From the NCBI GenBank assembly GCA_014898425.1, contig RCSZ01000015.1, positions 1,240,001-1,304,000 on the forward strand: a DNA stretch of 64,000 nucleotides, written 5' to 3'. The position numbers and the translations under genes were made by a program. How positions within the stretch are numbered: position 1 is the first letter of the stretch; every line of letters begins with the position of its first letter. Shown piece after piece: positions 10,042-19,036 of the stretch. The DNA is from Botryotinia globosa (Eukaryota > Ascomycota > Leotiomycetes > Helotiales > Sclerotiniaceae). The notes beneath the pieces are model-generated. The model had not been told where the DNA came from. It did not search any database and saw only the letters and a list, made by a program, of their open reading frames with translations.

Positions 10042-12437
10042 ATGCCACGAGCATTCCCATTTCCTGTCAACATTGGCACCGACATCTGCAGGATCAGTCG
10101 CATTCAGGATATCCTGACGAAGCATCAATCCAAATATGCACATCGATTTATCAGAAGGATATTCACTCCACAGGAGCAAGTATGGTATCGACCGAGATTA
10201 TTGCCATTGATTGAATACCTATATTTTATGGAACGAAGGGAGTTCATTCAAGGGAAAATAGAAAAGCAAGAAAGATGGAAGGCGAAAAGCTTGGAGGCGT
10301 TGATAGGACTCGTTACGCCGAAAGAGACGCCTCTGCTGAACAGTACTGCTGCGAATGATAAGCCTGTCGGTTCTTTGATATGGCCTACCTACGGCGCCCA
10401 AGAAGATCCGAAAAAATTGACAAAAGAGGAAGAGGAATCAATTTTACTTCAATTGAAAGAAAATGTGCAAGGAGTTGCGAGATTTGTGGCTGGCCGGTGA
10501 GTTTATTGAAGTCAAGGTTCACCCATTAGGCTATGGCTAACTCCACATTGTCCAGCTTTGCGGCGAAAGAAGCAGCGAAGAAAGCATTCAGCAAGAGGAA
10601 ACTGAGTTTCCACGACATTACAATTGACAGCCCATCGCTGGATAACCTCAGGTCTAGAGCACCGGTCACACTCATTAAATCAGCAGCAGGACAGGATGAC
10701 CAGATAGTACCGATGAGCATAAGTCATGATGGAGATTATGCTACTGCTGTGTGTATGTCTTGTGAGGATGTTGCTCCTCCACCTACGCCGGATCTTCAAC
10801 AGATAGAACCTATGTTAGCCCGCCTTCTCGATGAAATAACGATTAAACGATTGGAGCTGCCGTCAGTGTCATACAGATCTTCAGAGAAGGACAAACGAAT
10901 ACACGATTCAAGCTTTAAAGATTCTTCCTTAGAAAACCCTTCAGAAAGACTTTCGACCCCACTCCAGAAGATACCAGTAAAGTTGACGAGTCCAATTACT
11001 GGAAGGTTATCAGAAATTTTGAATTCTACTCCAGGAGGTCGATCAAAGGTCTCGGCTCCTGAAGTAAAGGAAGATCTGAACGATTCCGAAGTCTCGGACC
11101 TTGTTCAACCTGAGGCGTCTTCACCTTCTATGAACGACTCCGCGATGGATAGTAATTTGGATAATTCAAAAATTCCAATTCATGATCCGTCAGAAGCCTC
11201 TTTACCCGCACCTAATGATCCAGCAATCAGGTATCATTTAAGTGCTACAAGTGCTATCAATTCCATAAATGTCGATCTTCAGAACCAATCCTTCAACCGT
11301 AACTCTCCTGATTCACAAGCCAGAGGATTTAATTACAGGGGCATCCACGTGAATGGCTACCAACCGATTGAAGACACTCAGAATGGTACAGAATTTGCAC
11401 AGAAACCCGATAATACTCCCTTTCCTCAACCTCAAAGTCGTTCAATTACACGAAATGGAGGATCTGACCATCAACCGACTGAATACCCTCAACGTGATAG
11501 AGGGTTTTCACAACCATCTGATGGTGCTCTTGTTCATCGCTCTGATGTTTGGACATGCAAATCTGAAGGATGTGGTTGTCAGAACATTATCTATGATCGC
11601 CAGTGTGTGAATTGTGGTACTCAGCGTCTTGAAGGTTGGGCCAATTGGATAGATCCAGATAGTAAATATAATGAAAGGTTGGCAGAATTCTCAAATCATG
11701 TTGGGCTTCCATATAAGATCGATCCAGCTCAAGAAGAAGAGAAGAAGATGAGGATAGAAAATCGACAAGCGAGACTACACGAACGATCGCAAAGTATTTA
11801 TGGATTACCAACATATTTAGATCCCAAGGTGATCAAGAAGAATGTCGAGAACAGTCTTCGGATCATAGGAATTCCCCTCGGCACAACAAATGAAGAATTA
11901 ATCGAAGCTTTCACGGGAAAATGTACAGCCATAAAAGGATATGTCAGGCAATCGAAAATGGGCACTACGTATGGTTCAATCATCTTGTCACGAGAAAGCG
12001 AAGCAAATAAACTACGACACATGGATAGGAGGCCTAACGAACTGCCCGAGATCAGGGGCCACAAGTTAAGAATGGCCAAGATGGATGATTGGCTCAGGGC
12101 ATTCCTGAGGGAGTATGGGTCAGGCGCTCGGATTTGGGATTGGAGGGCGGATTTCTGGACCACGGATGTTTTCCATCGGTATGATAAGAAGGAGTGTGAG
12201 GAACATGCCAAAGAGCAGTTTGAGGTGTGGAAAGAGATTCAGCGAAAGGAAAAGGGGCAACGGGAAGCGGATGAACGGAAGATGCGGAAGAAGTTGGCGA
12301 AGTTGGAGAAGGGTTTGGAGGAGAAGGGGACAAAGAAGTTGGCAAAATTGGTGGATCATGTGAAGCAGCAATTAGAGAGGACAGAGAGGGAAAAGTTGAG
12401 GAGGAATTTAGCCGCGCTGGGGAGAGAGAAGGAGTAG
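10042..12437 (+). CDS. AcpS/Ppt2-type phosphopantetheinyl transferase fused to ZnF-RRM-coiled-coil extension
   Basis: Two exons (10042..10496, 10556..12437) give 778 aa. Residues about 9-215 look like holo-ACP synthase (AcpS/Ppt2). They contain NIGTDICRISRI, RFIRRIFTPQE, RFAAKEAAKKAF across the splice junction, and MSISHDGDYATAV. Ppt2 attaches 4'-phosphopantetheine to mitochondrial acyl carrier protein. The same open frame continues without a stop. After a Ser/Pro/Asn-rich linker comes a RanBP2-like zinc finger near residues 483-508 (W-x-C...C-G-C-Q-N...C-x-x-C). Next is an RRM-like fold near 585-660 (SLRIIGIPLGTTNEELIEAF...YGSIIL...KLRMAKMD), then a Lys/Glu-rich coiled coil to the end. Ordinary Ppt2 is under about 250 aa, so this is about three times longer. 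It may be a true fusion or two products from one locus; no intron or stop separates them. Confidence 0.8.
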
Positions 12438-13847
12438 ATTGGATTGGATGTTGAGAGGGAAGGAGGGAATAGGCCTCTGAATGATGTTTAGAATTGTAGA
12501 TGAGAGATTTTGGATATTTTTTTCGTGTTTGTTTTGTATGAATATACGATAAGCTATGATAAGAGCTTTTGTCCATACTGTTTATATTATATACACACAT
12601 TTTTCTTTACTCACTTCGATTCACGCCAATTAGCTAGGTGATAAGAGTCAATACGCAGCAGCTGACCCGTCTAATCTAATCAGCAGAACTACCTACCGTA
12701 TAGGAAATAGGGGGTTTTCAGGACCGATCTATAACCACTTTAATTAGTGCATCTGCTATACATCCATTTAGAATTTTAAATCCATTTCTAATTAGATTCA
12801 AATAGAAACTATAGTTTTCAATATTCTAAAATCAATTAACATAATTAAGATTAATAAATAATTAGAAATACAAGATAATTGAATATATAAGATAAATACA
12901 GGGATTATTCAAAATTTCTTGAATTTAAAACGTAAATTTAGATATATAGTAAAACCTCTTTATTAATTCAATTGATAACCTGATTTTCGAAGATTACCTA
13001 TACACCCCATTCATCTTGAGTAGTGCACAATTATCTTTGCGTTTTGTGTTTCGCGAAAACTATCATTTTCACTAATTATCTCAATTCTTCTCTTGACCAC
13101 GGCTTAACGATATCCCATATCCGTTATACTACGATCTGCAGGGTCCTAAATGTCAATATTGTATTTTGTCTAAAGCGCTAGTTATCATTGTAGGTAGATA
13201 GTAGGCCTTGAATAAGGGCTACTGAAAGAGCTATTCTCTTTCGCATTCGCTTATATAAGGCTTTATTTAGTACAGTGGTTGTTGAATTGAAGTCACTCAC
13301 CTATATTCATACACTTTCGATATGTATAGCGGATTCCCTATAGTGATGTAGATTTACTAGGTTCTATGTAGACAGTCCCTCCATATCTACAGTAGTTATC
13401 TGAGCCGTACTGGACCTTTTCGATTTTTGCTCAAGGTTGTTTTGACTTGCAATACAATATTGTACGGTTCCTTGAAAGAATTCAGTTGTGAGTGGTTGAT
13501 TTTGATAGAAGTTGTGTGCTTTCTTGATCTAAGTTTGAAATTGGTGTAAACTAATACAGCTGATCTTGTAAAAACAATTCACTTACAAGCCTGGATAGTT
13601 TAAAGTAGCAGAAAATTAATTCTATAAATTCAGAAAGAAAGTTGTACCCATCAGGTGACCTCCAGACAACTTTTTTGAATGCCATACTTCATCGACGCTA
13701 AGTTTTCATTATTCTTACTACTATTAGATATGTCTTATATAACTAACAATGATAATCATGGTTGAACAAATTCAAACAACCAAATCTCAAACTCATTCTA
13801 TCAAAACAACTTTATTACCCAGTATTTCATTGACTTAATACGATATC
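12438..13847. other. Intergenic region with AT-rich tract and dispersed-repeat copy
   Basis: The 3' flank of the fusion gene extends to about 12620. An AT-rich stretch spans about 12730-12980. A copy of a dispersed repeat lies at 13193-13262, with relatives at 15936 and 20424. The 13600-13847 segment should hold the promoter and 5' UTR of the next gene. No other gene was recognised. Confidence 0.55.
13193..13262 (-). repeat. Dispersed repeat copy A
   Basis: It contains GTAGGCCTTGAATAAGGGCTAC, an imperfect hairpin, followed by AAAGAGCTATTCTCTTTCGC. The reverse complement aligns with 15936-16010 and 20424-20513. Most differences are transitions, so it looks like one family degraded by RIP to different extents. 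Confidence 0.6.
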
Positions 13848-14449
13848 ATGCTTACTAACACTTCCAAGTCATCGAATTCGAATCGAATTCTAGAGATCTA
13901 TAATCCGAATTCGGAATATCAATCTGATAGCGACGATATGGTCAACGTCAGGGAACTCACTGTAGAGCATCGTCAAGAACTCGCTCAAGCTCGTCAAGAA
14001 ATAGTTCAAGTGCGTCAGGAACTCACTGCAGAGCATCGTCAAGAACTCGCTGAAGCTCGACAAGAATTATCTCAAGCTCATCAAGTACTCGCTGAAGCTC
14101 GACAAGATTTATCTCAAGCTCATCAAGTACTCGCTACAACTCACGCAAAAGTTGCTACACTCGAAGAAAAGCTCATTCGTAAAGTTGCCCGCAACAAGGA
14201 ACTAAAGAATCAGCTAAATAAACATAATGCGAGCCTGTTGTTGCTCAAAGAGGAGGGTCATGGATGTCAAATCCAGGCTCGAGATAATCAAATCCAAAAG
14301 CTCAAGAGACATATTCAAAGCATATACATTTTATCAGCAGGTCTTGCCTTGCTCCTGTTGGCACGTGTTTTGTTGAGGGGAATTCAAATCGCTGCATGTA
14401 AGTTTTTCAAAGAAAAAAAAGGTGTCAAATTTCTAATGTTGTTTTAGAA
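13848..14449 (+). CDS. Small heptad-repeat coiled-coil protein with C-terminal membrane segment
   Basis: Unrecognised gene. The unspliced frame gives 199 aa (stop at 14447). A consensus intron (14398..14447, GTAAGT...CTAATGTTGTTTTAG) would give 183 aa, with the stop codon formed across the junction. After a polar N-terminus (SKSSNSNR, NSEYQSDSDDM), residues about 35-95 are roughly nine near-perfect heptads of the type RQELAQA/HQVLAEA, a textbook coiled coil. A basic linker and one hydrophobic helix (IYILSAGLALLLLARVLL) follow close to the end. The topology suggests a tail-anchored or single-pass protein with a long cytosolic coiled coil. The heptads come from 21/42-bp DNA repeats (for example 14052-14135), so the number may vary between strains. 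It sits beside transposon relics and could be fast-evolving or lineage-specific. Confidence 0.6.
13972..14140 (+). repeat. Intragenic 21/42-bp tandem repeat
   Basis: Repeated units such as CTCGCTGAAGCTCGACAAG and TTATCTCAAGCTCATCAAG encode successive heptads in frame. The two 42-bp units beginning near 14052 are almost identical. Confidence 0.75.
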
Positions 14450-14734
14450 TTGATTTCAACATGCCGGTATATTCTAAAAAAAAATCGAGTTTATTACTTT
14501 TTCTTCAAAAGTAAGTGATCATTTAAGGATTATTTACGAGAGGAGTACATACCTAGACATAGCACTTTTCTGAGTTGCTAGTGTTGCATCAGCCCTTCTA
14601 GCTCCGAAAGTAGAATACATATACACAATACAATATTACAATGAATTAAGCCTATTATGAAGACTTCATTGTCACCACATATAGTTAATGTTATTAACAA
14701 TGAAGAAACAGGCCAGTAGAATGTATATAATATT

Positions 14735-15171
14735 GACTATGTAGTGTAAAAGAGTGAAAGGTGGTAGGGTCATAGAGTAATCCTTTGTATATACTACAGG
14801 AAAGTCACTACGATATATCGCCTCAAACGGAAAAGAGGAGGGGGAAGCTCCATATAATGCTTTACAAAATGTATTGGAAGTTGAATGGGTAGGAACTAAC
14901 TAATGTTTTTAGGTTATAAGAAAAAGCACTATAAATACTAGCTATAAGAATAGGCCATATAATATAAAAGAGTAGAAGGTGATAGGGTCATAGAGTGGTC
15001 CTTTACATATATCATAGGGAAGTCATTATAGTATATTACTTTGAATAGAGGAAAGAAAGAGAAGGCTTTATATAACGCTTTATAAAACATATTAAAAATT
15101 GAATAAATGGAAACTGACTAATATTTCTAAACTATAAGAGAATGAGCTATAAATACTAACTATAAGAATAG
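14735..15171 (+). repeat. RIP-diverged tandem duplication of about 218 bp
   Basis: Copy 1 (about 14735-14952) and copy 2 (about 14953-15171) align throughout, sharing for example GGTCATAGAGT, TATAAATACTA and CTATAAGAATAG. Most differences are C to T or G to A in copy 2. The word GCTATAAGAATAG closes each copy. No coding potential is seen. Confidence 0.75.
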
Positions 15172-15217
15172 ACTATATAATCAGTATAAAGTTTTGCTTA
15201 TAGTAGATTATATTATA

Positions 15218-15726
15218 AGAGTTTAGGCCTCGGCTTATTATATACTAAGTGAAAACATATCAAAAAGCCTTATTTCTTCAACTTTTAAACTATATATTAT
15301 TTTAATCAATTTTCGAATTGAATTTATAAAATTTGTTTTGATGATAAATAATTAATGAAATTGTTTAAAAAAATGAGTGAATTATTTTTAATTATTTTTT
15401 TGGATAAGATTACAGGTATTGAAAGTTAGAGTTCCTGAAATTTTCAAAAAAATCGATTTTTTGTATGAGAAAAGTGTTTTATATTAAAAAAAATTAAAAT
15501 TTATAATTTTAAAAATTTATAACTTTATTTAAAAATATTATTAAAAATATTTTATTTGTTTTTTAAGAAACTAATTATAGCTATTGTTTATATAATCCAT
15601 TTTCGGATTATATCTTTAATTTGTTAAAGGATTATAAAAATAATTAATTTATATAGGAAAACGACATTTTTGTAGGGATTTTATTACGAAATAAGATGGT
15701 GTGCGATAAGCCGAGGTCTAAACTCT
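15218..15726. mobile_element. Short inverted-repeat element (MITE-like), 509 bp
   Basis: The ends match as inverted repeats: AGAGTTTAGRCCTCGGCTTA at 15218 and, reverse-complemented, from 15726. TA flanks both sides (15216-15217 and 15727-15728). The interior is AT-rich and non-coding, so this is either a MITE or an internally deleted, RIP-damaged DNA transposon. Confidence 0.75.
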
Positions 15727-15935
15727 TACTAAAGATAATATCTAACTATAAAGTAGAAGTGATATATAAGTCGAATATCCTACTTTCAGACCACCTCTCT
15801 TTTGAACCACCTTTTTATACCGAAAATTCCTTTCTAGTCTATTAATATCTCTATTAATATTAAATATAATTTAATAAAAATATATGAACAAAGTGAATTC
15901 ACTTCAAAGAAATGACTCCAATACAAAGGCAACTG

Positions 15936-16010
15936 TATTGAAAGGATTAAGCGAATATAAAAGAGATTAGCTCTTTTAATAGTATCTATATAAGGCCTAC
16001 TATTTTCCCA
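15936..16010 (+). repeat. Dispersed repeat copy B
   Basis: Aligns with 20424-20513 in the same orientation and with 13193-13262 in the opposite one. Shared words include CTCTTTTAATAGT and TTAGCTAGCTT-like sequence. It is AT-enriched relative to the 13193 copy. Confidence 0.6.
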
Positions 16011-16224
16011 TTTAGCTAGCTTTTTAGATAGAATACAATTAGATATATAGAAGCTATATTACGTGAGTGCTACGTCTTCCGTATCCTTCTCGAATCAATA
16101 GAATTGAATCTTTATATTAATTTAGATTCGAATTTTCAAAAAGATTAGAAATTTTCGTTTAATAATTATTATTAAAAAGTTATTAAAGATTATATAAAAG
16201 TCTCAGATTTGTATATGATTTCTA

Positions 16225-16564
16225 TCCCCTATACCACTAAGAATGAGCTCCCTCGCTTAACAGGGTCTTATTGACCAATTAGATTATCAAGATTTCTTGA
16301 ATTTAATCCAATATTTACATTTATTTTTTGATATTTCAATTAATATTTTTTCTATATCAAAACTTCTAATATAATAATATATATTAATTCTCAATCTTTT
16401 ATTTTTTTGAAATTATAAAAAATCAATATTTGAAATCAAGATTTAATAATATAAAAAATACAACTGAAAATCCATTAAAATAGCTATTCTATCCAATAAG
16501 GCTTTATTATTCAAGGTATATCGCACGGACCACTTTCGGAGCCCATTCTCAGCGGTATAGGGGA
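16225..16564. mobile_element. 340-bp MITE-like element nested in the 1-kb element
   Basis: The ends form a 27-bp inverted repeat with only three differences, all transitions. It starts TCCCCTATACCRCTRAGAAT at 16225, and the same from 16564 on the other strand. TA duplications flank it (16223-16224, 16565-16566). It lies inside the 15771-16780 element, so it inserted later. Confidence 0.8.
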
Positions 16565-16780
16565 TATAAATTCGAAAATCGATATTTTGAAATTCTAAAT
16601 CTTAATTTAGAAAAATCCTAAAAATCTAAAAACTTTAATATAAATCCAAAATAATTTAAATTATATATATATAAATTTGAATTACATTTAATATTAATAG
16701 AGATATTAATAGACCAAAAAGTAATTTTTGGTATAAAAGGGTGGCTCGAAATAGGGGTAGTCCGAAAATAGGGTGGTCGA

Positions 16781-17419
16781 TTTATACAAAGCTAGTGCTC
16801 AACCTCAATTGAGCGGTCCCATAATGAAGACAAGAACCCAATATATTGGTTAAAGTATGGGTATGAGTGAAATGGCAATATCGATACATTCAAATTGTAT
16901 TTCCACTTCGTTTCAGTACTATTGACTTGGAGAATACATACGTCCGTACGTTGATACTAGCTCCCTGGATATGCATATACGCACGCCAGTGGTAATATTA
17001 GCTATCGTTATACTATAAAATACTACTCTCTATACTACAACTTCCACATCAGTCAAAACATCTACGGATTCGCTTATCTATCTATATCTGCTATCTAGAC
17101 ATTATGATTTCCTATTTTCACATCTGCATAATTATTCATGCCTGCAGGTTGGATGAGGATGAGATTGTCTAGTACTTCTGATTGTGGGAGTGGATATGAA
17201 TTCTTAATCTTCACTGAGCGGTTTGATGGGTGAAAAAGAAGCTATTACATAGTTGAAATCCATCGAATCTTCTGATCAGATCTAGGAATCGAGAGCTTCT
17301 GATGAAGGAACAGCAGTCTATATATGGTATCTGAGACCTCTCTTCAGAATCACCAAGTCTCACACCATCATATGCTCTTCAGCCCCTCTCACCCTCGCAC
17401 CTCACAACATCACCACCCC
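16781..17419. other. Intergenic region
   Basis: This runs from the transposon nest to the 3' end of the ATP-grasp gene. Base composition returns to normal after about 16790. No gene was recognised. Confidence 0.5.
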
Positions 17420-19036
17420 TCAGACCCCAAAAAACTTCCCCGTACTAACATTACACCTACTCCACCATTTTCTCTCCCACAAACTCGCCCAGAAACATCC
17501 TGGCAAAAACACCACATACAAACACCACGCTGGCCAAGGATCCCAAATCTCATACGTGCCATCTTTCCACAGCAATACATGTTTACCGAATTCCCACCAT
17601 TCTTTTATCAGATTCGTGATTCCTTTTTGGAAACTGATTAAGTAGAATATCGGGAGAAGTATTTTCGTGACGAAATCATGACCGATCCAATAATAACCCC
17701 CATTGACGGCTTGGGGAAGGGGAGTTATTGGATCTTCGTTCTTGTGGGGTGCGGTTAAAGATGCATCTCCATTTCCGTTTGGGCTGTCACCGGTTAATAG
17801 TGATAAGTAAGCCTCTGCCATTTCTTCCGCGGAGTCATTCAGGAGAACCACCGCTGTGTGGGCGCGGGGATTACATTCAATAGGAAAGAGTTCTTTTTGC
17901 AATTTCTCGACTTCCTTAGCTGAAGGATGAAGAGAACCCTCTGCGTTCTGAGCTATTTCCTCATCGATGAGAAAATCTAGAGAGAAATGTCCGGTTATTG
18001 GAGAATTGGGGGTTCTTTCCGCGGCGCGGTGGATATACAGAGTAGTGTAGTGAAACATGGCTTTTGCGAGAGCTGATGAAGGCGGAAGAGCTTGGTAGTG
18101 CATTAACATATCTGAAGAGCGACATGAGACGAATGCGTGGATTTTGCCTTTGAGAACAATACTGTGTGTGCAGTATTCTCTCCCTTTGATGTATTGTTGA
18201 AGAACAAATGGCCTTTTTAGTGAGGGGTTGAGTTTTTGGATATGTTTCTCTGTCTGCGTGTGTGACGGGGAGGGGAGGAGGGTCATATTGGCTCTCACAC
18301 TATCATCGACCATTTCCGGTTTCATAATAAATCGTTTATCCACCGATGATCCATTCTCCGGGTGCAAAATCTCCAAAGCCTCTTCACAAGAATGAATCTT
18401 ATACGTAGGCGGCACGTTTAAGCCCAGCTCCATCGTATATTTAATAAATGAGAATTTCTCATGCAGCGTCTCCGTCAATCCCACCCCAAACTGCACCGCT
18501 GCACATTTCGTATTCCGCTGCACCATTTCCGCTGCTTCTCCATCTTCAATCGCCGACGCAACGCCCGAACAGGATACCCATAAGTCCACCTTTTCTTTCT
18601 CAATAATATTCACAATATCCCTGGTATATTCCTCCGCGCCCGATCTCCCACCCGGCTTCCGCAGACGGTAGAAGTTTCGGAGTGATTTGGAGAAATGTCC
18701 AGAGACGGGGATATAGTAGGGTTCGAAATCTGCGCCGATTACGCGGTGGCCTGCGCGGTAGAAGGAGCGCGCGATGCTGAGGCCTTTGCTCATTCCTACG
18801 CCTGTTACTAGGATTGTGCGGGGAGGGGATTTAGAGTTTTTGCGCCATTTGAGGGGTTGTTGGATTTGTTTAGGGGTGATGAGGGGTGATATGAGGGTAG
18901 AGAGTATAGCTATCGATGTTAAAAGAGGAGTGAAGGCTGCGCAAAGCGTAATAAGGAAGAGATTCTGAAGGCAGTGGAGAATCACAGGAGAACGAGCGTC
19001 GAGAGGCATTTTGATATGATTGATGCGAAGAATCAA
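17420..19036 (-). CDS. Membrane-anchored ATP-grasp enzyme
   Basis: Single uninterrupted frame of 538 aa. After a hydrophobic N-terminal segment (LFLITLCAAFTPLLTSIAILSTLI) comes a Rossmann-like pre-ATP-grasp region, TILVTGVGMSKGLSIARSFYRAGHRVIGADFE. An ATP-grasp core follows: lysine and glutamate in KRFIMKPEMVDDSVRANM, then PFVLQQYIKGREYCTHSIV, GHFSLDFLID, and FPIECNPRAHTAVVLL, where E-x-N is the usual metal/ATP motif. The C-terminus has further hydrophobic stretches (ILLPIFYLISF, WCLYVVFLPGCFW). ATP-grasp enzymes join a carboxylate to an amine or thiol through an acyl phosphate; the substrate here cannot be told. Related stand-alone fungal proteins are often near secondary-metabolite genes, but no such partner is seen here. 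Met at 19036 is followed by a second possible start at MPLDARS, nine codons on. Confidence 0.75.
   Translation of the reverse strand: MILRINHIKMPLDARSPVILHCLQNLFLITLCAAFTPLLTSIAILSTLISPLITPKQIQQPLKWRKNSKSPPRTILVTGVGMSKGLSIARSFYRAGHRVIGADFEPYYIPVSGHFSKSLRNFYRLRKPGGRSGAEEYTRDIVNIIEKEKVDLWVSCSGVASAIEDGEAAEMVQRNTKCAAVQFGVGLTETLHEKFSFIKYTMELGLNVPPTYKIHSCEEALEILHPENGSSVDKRFIMKPEMVDDSVRANMTLLPSPSHTQTEKHIQKLNPSLKRPFVLQQYIKGREYCTHSIVLKGKIHAFVSCRSSDMLMHYQALPPSSALAKAMFHYTTLYIHRAAERTPNSPITGHFSLDFLIDEEIAQNAEGSLHPSAKEVEKLQKELFPIECNPRAHTAVVLLNDSAEEMAEAYLSLLTGDSPNGNGDASLTAPHKNEDPITPLPQAVNGGYYWIGHDFVTKILLPIFYLISFQKGITNLIKEWWEFGKHVLLWKDGTYEIWDPWPAWCLYVVFLPGCFWASLWERKWWSRCNVSTGKFFGV

Larger units (their letters stand above)
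15771..16780. mobile_element. 1,010-bp element with inverted repeats of about 100 bp
   Basis: The first 100 or so bases from 15771 (TCGAATATCCTACTTTCAGA...) align without gaps to the reverse complement starting at 16780 (TCGACCACCCTATTTTCGGA...). Differences are mostly transitions. Shared blocks include TCTATTAATATCTCTATTAA. The long ends and AT-rich, frameless middle point to a non-autonomous or RIP-destroyed DNA element. A target duplication is not clear. The element carries a second inverted-repeat element (16225-16564) and a dispersed-repeat copy (15936-16010). Confidence 0.78.

Noticed and set aside
11798..12600. Minus-strand frames opposite the fusion gene's 3' end
   Set aside because: They mirror Lys/Glu-rich coiled-coil codons and give Pro/Ser/Leu strings.
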